Source: Sepiola atlantica
Lineage: Eukaryota; Mollusca; Cephalopoda; Sepiida; Sepiolidae
NCBI GenBank assembly: GCA_963556195.1
Contig: OY744531.1
Location: 103,646,142-103,710,141, forward strand
Direction: 5' to 3'
Length of the DNA stretch: 64,000 bases
Shown: positions 34,501 through 49,500 of the stretch, piece by piece
How positions within the stretch are numbered: position 1 is the stretch's first letter
Layout: each line of letters begins with the position of its first letter
Notes under the pieces: model-generated
The model's database searches: none
Seen by the model: the letters and a program-made list of their open reading frames with translations, nothing else
Told to the model about the DNA's origin: nothing
Position numbers and translations under genes: made by a program

Positions 34501-37500
34501 TTCGATGTTATAGTAGTTAAAAGGGGAAGATTTGGATGAATAGAGGGACGGATCAATTTAGACGAGGGCACTTCGATGTTATAGTAGTTAAAAGGGGAAG
34601 ATTTGGATGAATAGAGGGACGGATCAATTTAGACGAGGGCACTTCGATGTTATAATAGTTAAAAGGGGAAGATTTGGATTAATAGAGGGACGGATCAATT
34701 TAGACGAGGGCACTTCGATGTTATAGTAGTTAAAAGGGGAAGATTTGGATTAATAGAGGGACGGATCAATTTAGACGAGGGCACTTCGATGTTATAGTAG
34801 TTAAAAGGGGAAGATTTGGATGAATAGAGGGACGGATCAATTTAGACGAGGGCACTTCGATGTTATAATAGTTAAAAGGGGAAGATTTGGATTAATAGAG
34901 GGACGGATCAATTTAGACGAGGGCACTTCGATGTTATAATAGTTAAAAGGGGAAGATTTGGATGAATAGAGGGACGGATCAATTTAGACGAGGGCACTTC
35001 GATGTTATAGTAGTTAAAAGGGGAAGATTTGGATTAATAGAGGGACGGATTAATTTAGACGAGGGCACTTCGATGTTATAGTAGTTAAAAGAGGAAGATT
35101 TGGATTAATAGAGGGACGGATCAATTTAGACGAGGGCACTTCGATGTTATAGTAGTTAAAAGGGGAAGATTTGGATTAATAGAGGGACGGATCAATTTAG
35201 ACGAGGGCACTTCGATGTTATAGTAGTTAAAAGGGGAAGATTTGGATGAATAGAGGGACGGATCAATTTAGACGAGGGCACTTCGATGTTATAGTAGTTA
35301 AAAGGGGAAGATTTGGATTAATAGAGGGACGGATCAATTTAGACGAGGGCACTTCGATGTTATAATAGTTAAAAGGGGAAGATTTGGATTAATAGAGGGA
35401 CGGATCAATTTAGACGAGGGCACTTCGATGTTATAGTAGTTAAAAGGGGAAGATTTGGATGAATAGAGGGACGGATCAATTTAGACGAGGGCACTTCGAT
35501 GTTATAGTAGTTAAAAGGGGAAGATTTGGATTAATAGAGGGACGGATCAATTTAGACGAGGGCACTTCGATGTTATAGTAGTTAAAAGGGGAAGATTTGG
35601 ATGAATAGAGGGACGGATCAATTTAGACGAGGGCACTTCGATGTTATAGTAGTTAAAAGGGGAAGATTTGGATTAATAGAGGGACGGATTAATTTAGACG
35701 AGGGCACTTCGATGTTATAGTAGTTAAAAGGGGAAGATTTGGATAAATAGAGGGACGAATCAATTTAGACGAGGGCACTTCGATGTTATAGTAGTTAAAA
35801 GGGGAAGATTTGGATGAATAGAGGGACGGATCAATTTAGACGAGGGCACTTCGATGTTATAGTAGTTAAAAGGGGAAGATTTGGATGAATAGAGGGACGG
35901 ATCAATTTAGACGAGGGCACTTCGATGTTATAGTAGTTAAAAGGGGAAGATTTGGATGAATAGAGGGACGGATCAATTTAGACGAGGGCACTTCGATGTT
36001 ATAGTAGTTAAAAGAGGAAGATTTGGATGAATAGAGGGACAGATCAATTTAGACGAGGGCACTTCGATGTTATAGTAGTTAAAAGAGGAAGATTTGGATG
36101 AATAGAGGGACGGATCAATTTAGACGAGGGCACTTCGATGTTATAGTAGTTAAAAGGGGAAGATTTGGATGAATAGAGGGACGGATCAATTTAGACGAGG
36201 GCACTTCGATGTTATAGTAGTTAAAAGAGGAAGATTTGGATGAATAGAGGGACGGATCAATTTAGACGAGGGCACTTCGATGTTATAGTAGTTAAAAGGG
36301 GAAGATTTGGATGAATAGAGGGATGGATCAATTTAGACGAGGGCACTTCGATGTTATAGTAGTTAAAAGAGGAAGATTTGGATGAATAGAGGGACGGATC
36401 AATTTAGACGAGGGCACTTCGATGTTATAGTAGTTAAAAGAGGAAGATTTGGATGAATAGAGGGACGGATCAATTTAGACGAGGGCACTTCGATGTTATA
36501 GTAGTTAAAAGAGGAAGATTTGGATGAATAGAGGGACAGATCAATTTAGACGAGGGCACTTCGATGTTATAGTAGTTAAAAGAGGAAGATTTGGATGAAT
36601 AGAGGGACAGATCAATTTAGACGAGGGCACTTCGATGTTATAGTAGTTAAAAGAGGAAGATTTGGATGAATAGAGGGACAGATCAATTTAGACGAGGGCA
36701 CTTCGATGTTATAGTAGTTAAAAGGGGAAGATTTGGATGAATAGACGGACGGATCAATTTAGACGAGGGCACTTCGATGTTATAGTAGTTAAAAGAGGAA
36801 GATTTGAATGAATAGAGGGACGGATCAATTTAGACGAGGGCACTTCGATGTTATAGTAGTTAAAAGAGGAAGATTTGGATGAATAGAGGGACGGATCAAT
36901 TTAGACGAGGGCACTTCGATGTTATAGTCGTTAAAAGGGGAAGATTTGGATGAATAGAGGGATGGATCAATTTAGACGAGGGCACTTCGATGTTATAGTA
37001 GTTAAAAGAGGAAGATTTGGATGAATAGAGGGACAGATCAATTTAGACGAGGGCACTTCGATGTTATAGTCGTTAAAAGGGGAAGATTTGGATGAATAGA
37101 GGGACAGATCAATTTAGACGAGGGCACTTCGATGTTATAGTAGTTAAAAGGGGAAGATTTGGATGAATAGAGGGACGGATCAATTTAGACGAGGGCACTT
37201 CGATGTTATAGTAGTTAAAAGAGGAAGATTTGGATGAATAGACGGACGGATCAATTTAGACGAGGGCACTTCGATGTTATAGTAGTTAAAAGAGGAAGAT
37301 TTGGATGAATAGAGGGACAGATCAATTTAGACGAGGGCACTTCGATGTTATAGTAGTTAAAAGGGGAAGATTTGGATGAATAGACGGACGGATCAATTTA
37401 GACGAGGGCACTTCGATGTTATAGTAGTTAAAAGAGGAAGATTTGGATGAATAGAGGGATGGATCAATTTAGACGAGGGCACTTCGATGTTATAGTCGTT

Positions 37501-40500
37501 AAAAGGGGAAGATTTGGATGAATAGAGGGACAGATCAATTTAGACGAGGGCACTTCGATGTTATAGTCGTTAAAAGGGGAAGATTTGGATGAATAGAGGG
37601 ATGGATCAATTTAGACGAGGGCACTTCGATGTTATAGTAGTTAAAAGAGGAAGATTTGGATGAATAGAGGGACGGATCAATTTAGACGAGGGCACTTCGA
37701 TGTTATAGTAGTTAAAAGAGGAAGATTTGGATGAATAGAGGGACGGATCAATTTAGACGAGGGCACTTCGATGTTATAGTAGTTAAAAGAGGAAGATTTG
37801 GATGAATAGAGGGACAGATCAATTTAGACGAGGGCACTTCGATGTTATAGTAGTTAAAAGAGGAAGATTTGGATGAATAGAGGGACGGATCAATTTAGAC
37901 GAGGGCACTTCGATGTTATAGTCGTTAAAAGGGGAAGATTTGGATGAATAGAGGGATGGATCAATTTAGACGAGGGCACTTCGATGTTATAGTCGTTAAA
38001 AGGGGAAGATTTGGATGAATAGAGGGACAGATCAATTTAGACGAGGGCACTTCGATGTTATAGTCGTTAAAAGGGGAAGATTTGGATGAATAGAGGGACA
38101 GATCAATTTAGACGAGGGCACTTCGATGTTATAGTCGTTAAAAGGGGAAGATTTGGATGAATAGAGGGATGGATCAATTTAGACGAGGGCACTTCGATGT
38201 TATAGTAGTTAAAAGAGGAAGATTTGGATGAATAGAGGGACGGATCAATTTAGACGAGGGCACTTCGATGTTATAGTAGTTAAAAGAGGAAGATTTGGAT
38301 GAATAGAGGGACGGATCAATTTAGACGAGGGCACTTCGATGTTATAGTAGTTAAAAGAGGAAGATTTGGATGAATAGAGGGACAGATCAATTTAGACGAG
38401 GGCACTTCGATGTTATAGTAGTTAAAAGAGGAAGATTTGGATGAATAGAGGGACGGATCAATTTAGACGAGGGCACTTCGATGTTATAGTCGTTAAAAGG
38501 GGAAGATTTGGATGAATAGAGGGATGGATCAATTTAGACGAGGGCACTTCGATGTTATAGTAGTTAAAAGAGGAAGATTTGGATGAATAGAGGGACAGAT
38601 CAATTTAGACGAGGGCACTTCGATGTTATAGTCGTTAAAAGGGGAAGATTTGGATGAATAGAGGGACGGATCAATTTAGACGAGGGCACTTCGATGTTAT
38701 AGTAGTTAAAAGGGGAAGATTTGGATGAATAGAGGGACGGATCAATTTAGACGAGGGCACTTCGATGTTATAGTAGTTAAAAGAGGAAGATTTGGATGAA
38801 TAGAGGGACGGATCAATTTAGACGAGGGCACTTCGATGTTATAGTCGTTAAAAGGGGAAGATTTGGATGAATAGAGGGACGGATCAATTTAGACGAGGGC
38901 ACTTCGATGTTATAGTCGTTAAAAGGGGAAGATTTGGATGAATAGAGGGACGGATCAATTTAGACGAGGGCACTTCGATGTTATAGTAGTTAAAAGAGGA
39001 AGATTTGGATGAATAGAGGGACAGATCAATTTAGACGAGGGCACTTCGATGTTATAGTCGTTAAAAGGGGAAGATTTGGATGAATAGAGGGACGGATCAA
39101 TTTAGACGAGGGCACTTCGATGTTATAGTAGTTAAAAGGGGAAAATTTGGATGAATAGAGGGACGGATCAATTTAGACGAGGGCACTTCGATGTTATAGT
39201 AGTTAAAAGAGGAAGATTTGGATGAATAGAGGGACGGATCAATTTAGACGAGGGCACTTCGATGTTATAGTCGTTAAAAGGGGAAGATTTGGATGAATAG
39301 AGGGACGGATCAATTTAGACGAGGGCACTTCGATGTTATAGTAGTTAAAAGAGGAAGATTTGGATGAATAGAGGGACAGATCAATTTAGACGAGGGCACT
39401 TCGATGTTATAGTAGTTAAAAGGGGAAGATTTGGATGAATAGACGGACGGATCAATTTAGACGAGGGCACTTCGATGTTATAGTAGTTAAAAGGGGAAGA
39501 TTTGGATGAATAGACGGACGGATCAATTTAGACGAGGGCACTTCGATGTTATAGTAGTTAAAAGGGGAATATTTGGATGAATAGAGGGATGGATCAATTT
39601 AGACGAGGGCACTTCGATGTTATAGTAGTTAAAAGAGGAAGATTTGGATGAATAGACGGACGAATCAATTTAGACGAGGGCACTTCGATGTTATAGTAGT
39701 TAAAAGGGGAAGATTTGGATGAATAGAGGGACGGATCAATTTAGACGAGGGCACTTTGATGTTATAGTAGTTAAAAGGGGAAGATTTGGATGAATAGACG
39801 GACGGATCAATTTAGACGAGGGTACTTCGATGTTATAGTAGTTAAAAGAGGAAGATTTGGATGAATAGAGGGGGGATCAATTTAGACGAGGGCACTTTGA
39901 TGTTATAGTAGTTAAAAGGGGAAGATTTGGATGAATAGAGGGACGGATCAATTTAGACGAGGGCACTTCGATGTTATAGTAGTTAAAAGGGGAAGATTTG
40001 GATGAATAGACGGACGAATCAATTTAGACGAGGGCACTTCGATGTTATAGTAGTTAAAAGGGGAAGATTTGGATGAATAGACGGACGGATCAATTTAGAC
40101 GAGGGTACTTCGATGTTATAGTAGTTAAAAGAGGAAGATTTGGATGAATAGAGGGGGGATCAATTTAGACGAGGGCACTTCGATGTAATAGTAGTTAAAA
40201 GGGGAAGATTTGGATGAATAGACGGACGAATCAATTTAGACGAGGGCACTTCGATGTTATAGTAGTTAAAAGGGGAAGATTTGGATGAATAGACGGACGG
40301 ATCAATTTAGACGAGGGCACTTCGATGTTATAGTAGTTAAAAGGGGAAGATTTGGATGAATAGACGGACGGATCAATTTAGACGAGGGCACTTCGATGTT
40401 ATAGTAGTTAAAAGGGGAAGATTTGGATGAATAGACGGACGGATCAATTTAGACGAGGGCACTTCGATGTTATAGTAGTTAAAAGGGGAAGATTTGGATG

Positions 40501-43500
40501 AATAGAGGGACGGATCAATTTAGACGAGGGCACTTCGATGTTATAGTAGTTAAAAGGGGAAGATTTGGATGAATAGACGGACGAATCAATTTAGACGAGG
40601 GTACTTCGATGTTATAGTAGTTAAAAGAGGAAGATTTGGATGAATAGAGGGGGGATCAATTTAGACGAGGGCACTTCGATGTTATAGTAGTTAAAAGGGG
40701 AAGATTTGGATGAATAGACGGACGGATCAATTTAGACGAGGGCACTTCGATGTTATAGTAGTTAAAAGGGGAAGATTTGGATGAATAGACGGACGGATCA
40801 ATTTAGACGAGGGTACTTCGATGTTATAGTAGTTAAAAGAGGAAGATTTGGATGAATAGAGGGGGGATCAATTTAGACGAGGGCACTTCGATGTTATAGT
40901 AGTTAAAAGTGGAAGATTTGGATGAATAGAGGGACGAATCAATTTAGACGAGGGCACTTCGATGTTATAGTAGTTAAAAGGGGAAGATTTGGATGAATAG
41001 AGGGACGAATCAATTTAGACGAGGGCACTTCGATGTTATAGTAGTTAAAAGGGGAAGATTTGGATGAATAGAGGGACGAATCAATTTAGACGAGGGCACT
41101 TCGATGTTATAGTAGTTAAAAGGGGAATATTTGGATGAATAGAGGGACGGATCAATTTAGACGAGGGCACTTCGATGTTATAGTCGTTAAAAGGGGAAGA
41201 TTTGGATGGATAGAGGGACGGATCAATTTAGACGAGGACACTTCGATGTAATAGTCGTTAAAAGGGGAAGATTTGGATGAATAGAGGGACGGATCAATTT
41301 AGACGAGGGCACTTCGATGTTATAGTAGTTAAAAGGGGAAGATTTGGATGAATAGAGGGACGGATCAATTTAGACGAGGGCACTTCGATGTTATAGTAGT
41401 TAAAAGGGGAAGATTTGGATTAATAGAGGGATGGATCAATTTAGACGACGGCACTACGATGTTATAGTAGTTAAAAGGGGAAGATTTGAATGAATAGAGG
41501 GACGGATCAATTTAGACGAGGGCACTTCGATGTTATAGTAGTTAAAAGGGGAAGATTTGAATGAATAGAGGGACGGATCAATTTAGACGAGGGCACTTCG
41601 ATGTTATAGTAGTTAAAAGGGGAAGATTTGAATGAATAGAGGGACGGATCAATTTAGACGAGGGCACTTCGATGTTATAGTAGTTAAAAGGGGAAGATTT
41701 GAATGAATAGAGGGACGGATCAATTTAGACGAGGGCACTTCGATGTTATAGTAGTTAAAAGGGGAAGATTTGGATGAATAGAGGGACGGATCAATTTAGA
41801 CGAGGGCACTTCGATGTTATAGTAGTTAAAAGGGGAAGATTTGGATGAATAGAGGGACGGATCAATTTAGACGAGGGCACTTCGATGTTATAGTAGTTAA
41901 AAGGGGAAGATTTGGATGAATAGAGGGACGGATCAATTTAGACGAGGGCACTTCGATGTTATAGTAGTTAAAAGGGGAAGATTTGGATGAATAGAGGGAC
42001 GGATCAATTTAGACGAGGGCACTTCGATGTTATAGTAGTTAAAAGGGGAAGATTTGGATGAATAGAGGGACGGATCAATTTAGACGAGGGCACTTCGATG
42101 TTATAGTAGTTAAAAGGGGAAGATTTGGATGAATAGAGGGACGGATCAATTTAGACGAGGGCACTTCGATGTTATAGTAGTTAAAAGGGGAAGATTTGGA
42201 TGAATAGAGGGACGGATCAATTTAGACGAGGGCACTTCGATGTTATAGTAGTTAAAAGGGGAAGATTTGGATGAATAGAGGGACGGATCAATTTAGACGA
42301 GGGCACTTCGATGTTATAGTAGTTAAAAGGGGAAGATTTGGATGAATAGAGGGACGGATCAATTTAGACGAGGGCACTTCGATGTTATAGTAGTTAAAAG
42401 GGGAAGATTTGGATGAAGAGAGGGACGGATCAATTTAGACGAGGGCACTTCGATGTTATAGTAGTTAAAAGGGGAAGATTTGGATGAATAGAGGGACGGA
42501 TCAATTTAGACGAGGGCACTTCGATGTTATAGTAGTTAAAAGGGGAAGATTTGGATGAATAGAGGGACGGATCAATTTAGACGAGGGCACTTCGATGTTA
42601 TAGTAGTTAAAAGGGGAAGATTTGGATTAATAGAGGGACGGATCAATTTAGACGAGGGCACTTCGATGTTATAGTAGTTAAAAGGGGAAGATTTGGATGA
42701 ATAGAGGGACGGATCAATTTAGACGAGGACACTTCGATGTTATAGTAGTTAAAAGGGGAAGATTTGGATTAATAGAGGGATGGATCAATTTAGACGAGGG
42801 CACTTCGATGTTATAGTAGTTAAAAGGGGAAGATTTGAATGAATAGAGGGACGGATCAATTTAGACGAGGGCACTTCGATGTTATAGTAGTTAAAAGGGG
42901 AAGATTTGGATGAATAGAGGGACGGATCAATTTAGACGAGGACACTTCGATGTTATAGTAGTTAAAAGGGGAAGATTTGGATTAATAGAGGGATGGATCA
43001 ATTTAGACGAGGGCACTTCGATGTTATAGTAGTTAAAAGGGGAAGATTTGAATGAATAGAGGGACGGATCAATTTAGACGAGGGCACTTCGATGTTATAG
43101 TAGTTAAAAGGGGAAGATTTGGATGAATAGAGGGACGGATCAATTTAGACGAGGGCACTTCGATGTTATAGTAGTTAAAAGAGGAAGATTTGGATGAATA
43201 GAGGGACGGATCAATTTAGACGAGGGTACTTCGATGTTATAGTAGTTAAAAGGGGAAGATTTGGATGAATAGAGGGACGGATCAATTTAGACGAGGGCAC
43301 TTCGATGTTATAGTAGTTAAAAGGGGAAGATTTGAATGAATAGAGGGACGGATCAATATAGACGAGGGCAATTCGATGTAATAGTAGTTAAAAGGGGAAG
43401 ATTTGAATGAATAGAGGGACGGATCAATTTAGACGAGGGCACTTCGATGTTATAGTAGTTAAAAGGGGAAGATTTGAATGAATAGAGGGACGGATCAATT

Positions 43501-46500
43501 TAGACGACGGCACTTCGATGTTATAGTAGTTAAAAGGGGAAGATTTGAATGAATAGAGGGACGGATCAATTTAGACGAGGGCACTTCGATGTTATAGTAG
43601 TTAAAAGGGGAAGATTTGGATTAATAGAGGGATGGATCAATTTAGACGACGTCACTACGATGTTATAGTAGTTAAAAGGGGAAGATTTGAATGAATAGAG
43701 GGACGGATCAATTTAGACGAGGGCACTTCGATGTTATAGTAGTTAAAAGGGGAAGATTTGAATGAATAGAGGGACGGATCAATTTAGACGAGGGCACTTC
43801 GATGTTATAGTAGTTAAAAGGGGAAGATTTGAATGAATAGAGGGACGGATCAATTTAGACGAGGGCACTTCGATGTTATAGTAGTTAAAAGGGGAAGATT
43901 TGAATGAATAGAGGGACGGATCAATTTAGACGAGGGCACTTCGATGTTATAGTAGTTAAAAGGGGAAGATTTGAATGAATAGAGGGACGGATCAATTTAG
44001 ACGAGGGCACTTCGATGTTATAGTAGTTAAAAGGGGAAGATTTGGATTAATAGAGGGATGGATCAATTTAGACGACGGCACTACGATGTTATGGTAGTTA
44101 AAAGGGGAAGATTTGGATGAATAGACGGGCGGATCAATTTAGACGAGGGCACCTCGATGTTATAGTAGTTAAAGGAGGGACGTTTGGATGAATAGAGGGA
44201 CGGATCAATTTAGACGAGGGCACTTCGATGTTATAGTAGTTAAAAGGGGAAGATTTGGATTAATAGAGGGATGGATCAATTTAGACGAGGGCACTACGAT
44301 GTTATGGTAGTTAAAAGGGGAAGATTTGAATGAATAGACGGGCGGATCAATTTAGACGAGGGCACTTCGATGTTATAGTAGTTAAAAGGGGAAGATTTGG
44401 ATGAATAGAGGGACGGATCAATTTAGACGAGGGCACTACGATGTTATGGTAGTTAAAAGGGGAAGATTTGAATGAATAGACGGGCGGATCAATTTAGACG
44501 AGGGCACTTCGATGTTATAGTAGTTAAAAGGGGAAGATTTGGATTAATAGAGGGATGGATCAATTTAAACGACGGCACTACGATGTTATAGTAGTTAAAA
44601 GGGGAAGATTTGAATGAATAGAGGGACGGATCAATTTAGACGAGGGCACTTCGATGTTATAGTAGTTAAAAGGGGAAGATTTGAATGAATAGAGGGACGG
44701 ATCAATTTAGACGAGGGCACTTCGATGTTATAGTAGTTAAAAGGGGAAGATTTGAATGAATAGAGGGACGGATCAATTTAGACGAGGGCACTTCGATGTT
44801 ATAGTAGTTAAAAGGGGAAGATTTGAATGAATAGAGGGACGGATCAATTTAGACGAGGGCACTTCGATGTTATAGTAGTTAAAAGGGGAAGATTTGAATG
44901 AATAGAGGGACGGATCAATTTAGACGAGGGCACTTCGATGTTATAGTAGTTAAAAGGGGAAGATTTGGATGAATAGAGGGACGGATCAATTTAGACGACG
45001 GCACTTCGATGTTATAGTAGTTAAAAGGGGAAGATTTGGATTAATAGAGGGATGGATCAATTTAGACGAGGGCACTACGATGTTATAGTAGTTAAAAGGG
45101 GAAGATTTGGATTAATAGAGGGATGGATCAATTTAGACGAGGGCACTACGATGTTATAGTAGTTAAAAGGGGAAGATTTGGATTAATAGAGGGATGGATC
45201 AATTTAGACGAGGGCACTACGATGTTATGGTAGTTAAAAGGGGAAGATTTGAATGAATAGAGGGACGGATCAATTTAGACGAGGGCACTTCGATGTTATA
45301 GTAGTTAAAAGGGGAAGATTTGGATTAATAGAGGGATGGATCAATTTAGACGACGGCACTTCGATGTTATAGTAGTTAAAAGGGGAAGATTTGAATGAAT
45401 AGAGGGACGGATCAATTTAGACGAGGACACTTCGATGTTATAGTAGTTAAAAGGGGAAGATTTGGATTAATAGAGGGATGGATCAATTTAGACGACGGCA
45501 CTTCGATGTTATAGTAGTTAAAAGGGGAAGATTTGGATGAATAGAGGGACGGATCAATTTAGACGAGGACACTTCGATGTTATAGTAGTTAAAAGGGGAA
45601 GATTTGGATTAATAGAGGGACGGATCAATTTAGACGAGGACACTTCGATGTTATAGTAGTTAAAAGGGGAAGATTTGGATTAATAGAGGGACGGATCAAT
45701 TTAGACGAGGACACTTCGATGTTATAGTAGTTAAAAGGGGAAGATTTGGATGAATAGAGGGACGGATCAATTTAGACGAGGACACTTCGATGTTATAGTA
45801 GTTAAAAGGGGAAGATTTGGATTAATAGAGGGATGGATCAATTTAGACGAGGGCACTTCGATGTTATAGTAGTTAAAAGGGGAAGATTTGAATGAATAGA
45901 GGGACGGATCAATTTAGACGAAGGCACTTCGATGTTATAGTAGTTAAAAGGGGAAGATTTGGATTAATAGAGGGATGGATCAATTTAGACGAGGGCACTT
46001 CGATGTTATAGTAGTTAAAAGGGGAAGATTTGAATGAATAGAGGGACGGATCAATTTAGACGAGGGCACTTCGATGTTATAGTAGTTAAAAGGGGAAGAT
46101 TTGAATGAATAGAGGGACGGATCAATTTAGACGAGGGCACTTCGATGTTATAGTAGTTAAAAGGGGAAGATTTGGATTAATAGAGGGATGGATCAATTTA
46201 GACGACGGCACTTCGATGTTATAGTAGTTAAAAGGGGAAGATTTGGATGAATAGAGGGACGGATCAATTTAGACGACGGCACTTCGATGTTATAGTAGTT
46301 AAAAGGGGAAGATTTGGATAAATAGAGGGATGGATCAATTTAGACGAGGGCACTACGATGTTATAGTAGTTAAAAGGGGAAGATTTGGATTAATAGAGGG
46401 ATGGATCAATTTAGACGAGGGCACTACGATGTTATGGTAGTTAAAAGGGGAAGATTTGAATGAATAGAGGGACGGATCAATTTAGACGAGGGCACTTCGA

Positions 46501-49500
46501 TGTTATAGTAGTTAAAAGGGGAAGATTTGAATGAATAGAGGGACGGATCAATTTAGACGAGGGCACTACGATGTTATGGTAGTTAAAAGGGGAAGATTTG
46601 AATGAATAGAGGGACGGATCAATTTAGACGAGGGCACTTCGATGTTATAGTAGTTAAAAGGGGAAGATTTGAATGAATAGAGGGATGGATCAATTTAGAC
46701 GAGGGCACTTCGATGTTATAGTAGTTAAAAGGGGAAGATTTGAATGAATAGAGGGACGGATCAATTTAGACGAGGGCACTTCGATGTTATAGTAGTTAAA
46801 AGGGGAAGATTTGAATGAATAGAGGGATGGATCAATTTAGACGAGGGCACTACGATGTTATAGTAGTTAAAAGGGGAAGATTTGGATTAATAGAGGGATG
46901 GATCAATTTAGACGAGGGCACTACGATGTTATAGTAGTTAAAAGGGGAAGATTTGGATTAATAGAGGGATGGATCAATTTAGACGAGGGCACTACGATGT
47001 TATGGTAGTTAAAAGGGGAAGATTTGAATGAATAGAGGGACGGATCAATTTAGACGAGGGCACTTCGATGTTATAGTAGTTAAAAGGGGAAGATTTGAAT
47101 GAATAGAGGGACGGATCAATTTAGACGAGGGCACTTCGATGTTATAGTAGTTAAAAGGGGAAGATTTGGATTAATAGAGGGATGGATCAATTTAGACGAG
47201 GGCACTTCGATGTTATAGTAGTTAAAAGGGGAAGATTTGAATGAATAGAGGGACGGATCAATTTAGACGAGGGCACTTCGATGTTATAGTAGTTAAAAGG
47301 GGAAGATTTGAATGAATAGAGGGACGGATCAATTTAGACGAGGGCACTTCGATGTTATAGTAGTTAAAAGGGGAAGATTTGGATTAATAGAGGGATGGAT
47401 CAATTTAGACGAGGGCACTTCGATGTTTTAGTAGTTAAAAGGGGAAGATTTGGATTAATAGAGGGATGGATCAATTTAGACGACGGCACTTCGATGTTAT
47501 AGTAGTTAAAAGGGGAAGATTTGGATGAATAGAGGGACGGATCAATTTAGACGAGGGCACTTCGATGTTATAGTAGTTAAAAGGGGAGGATTTGGATTAA
47601 TAGAGGGATGGATCAATTTAGACGAGGACACTTCGATGTTATAGTAGTTAAAAGGGGAAGATTTGGATGAATAGAGGGACGGATCAATTTAGACGAGGGC
47701 ACTACGATGTTATAGTAGTTAAAAGGGGAAGATTTGGATTAATAGAGGGATGGATCAATTTAGACGAGGGCACTACGATGTTATGGTAGTTAAAAGGGGA
47801 AGATTTGGATTAATAGAGGGATGGATCAATTTAGACGAGGGCACTACGATGTTATGGTAGTTAAAAGGGGAAGATTTGGATTAATAGAGGGATGGATCAA
47901 TTTAGACGAGGGCACTACGATGTTATAGTAGTTAAAAGGGGAAGATTTGGATTAATAGAGGGATGGATCAATTTAGACGAGGGCACTACGATGTTATAGT
48001 AGTTAAAAGGGGAAGATTTGGATTAATAGAGGGATGGATCAATTTAGACGAGGGCACTACGATGTTATGGTAGTTAAAAGGGGAAGATTTGGATTAATAG
48101 AGGGATGGATCAATTTAGACGAGGGCACTACGATGTTATGGTAGTTAAAAGGGGAAGATTTGGATTAATAGAGGGATGGATCAATTTAGACGAGGGCACT
48201 ACGATGTTATAGTAGTTAAAAGGGGAAGATTTGGATTAATAGAGGGATGGATCAATTTAGACGAGGGCACTACGATGTTATGGTAGTTAAAAGGGGAAGA
48301 TTTGGATTAATAGAGGGATGGATCAATTTAGACGAGGGCACTACGATGTTATGGTAGTTAAAAGGGGAAGATTTGGATTAATAGAGGGATGGATCAATTT
48401 AGACGAGGGCACTACGATGTTATGGTAGTTAAAAGGGGAAGATTTGAATGAATAGACGGGCGGATCAATTTAGACGAGGGCACTTCGATGTTATAGTAGT
48501 TAAAAGGGGAAGATTTGGATGAATAGAGGGACGGATCAATTTAGACGAGGGCACTACGATGTTATGGTAGTTAAAAGGGGAAGATTTGAATGAATAGACG
48601 GGCGGATCAATTTAGACGAGGGCACTTCGATGTTATAGTAGTTAAAAGGGGAAGATTTGGATTAATAGAGGGATGGATCAATTTAGACGAGGGCACTACG
48701 ATGTTATAGTAGTTAAAAGGGGAAGATTTGGATTAATAGAGGGATGGATCAATTTAGACGAGGGCACTACGATGTTATAGTAGTTAAAAGGGGAAGATTT
48801 GGATTAATAGAGGGATGGATCAATTTAGACGAGGGCACTACGATGTTATGGTAGTTAAAAGGGGAAGATTTGGATTAATAGAGGGATGGATCAATTTAGA
48901 CGAGGGCACTACGATGTTATGGTAGTTAAAAGGGGAAGATTTGGATTAATAGAGGGATGGATCAATTTAGACGAGGGCACTACGATGTTATAGTAGTTAA
49001 AAGGGGAAGATTTGGATTAATAGAGGGATGGATCAATTTAGACGAGGGCACTACGATGTTATGGTAGTTAAAAGGGGAAGATTTGGATTAATAGAGGGAT
49101 GGATCAATTTAGACGAGGGCACTACGATGTTATGGTAGTTAAAAGGGGAAGATTTGGATTAATAGAGGGATGGATCAATTTAGACGAGGGCACTACGATG
49201 TTATGGTAGTTAAAAGGGGAAGATTTGAATGAATAGACGGGCGGATCAATTTAGACGAGGGCACTTCGATGTTATAGTAGTTAAAAGGGGAAGATTTGGA
49301 TGAATAGAGGGACGGATCAATTTAGACGAGGGCACTACGATGTTATGGTAGTTAAAAGGGGAAGATTTGAATGAATAGACGGGCGGATCAATTTAGACGA
49401 GGGCACTTCGATGTTATAGTAGTTAAAAGGGGAAGATTTGGATTAATAGAGGGATGGATCAATTTAGACGAGGGCACTACGATGTTATGGTAGTTAAAAG

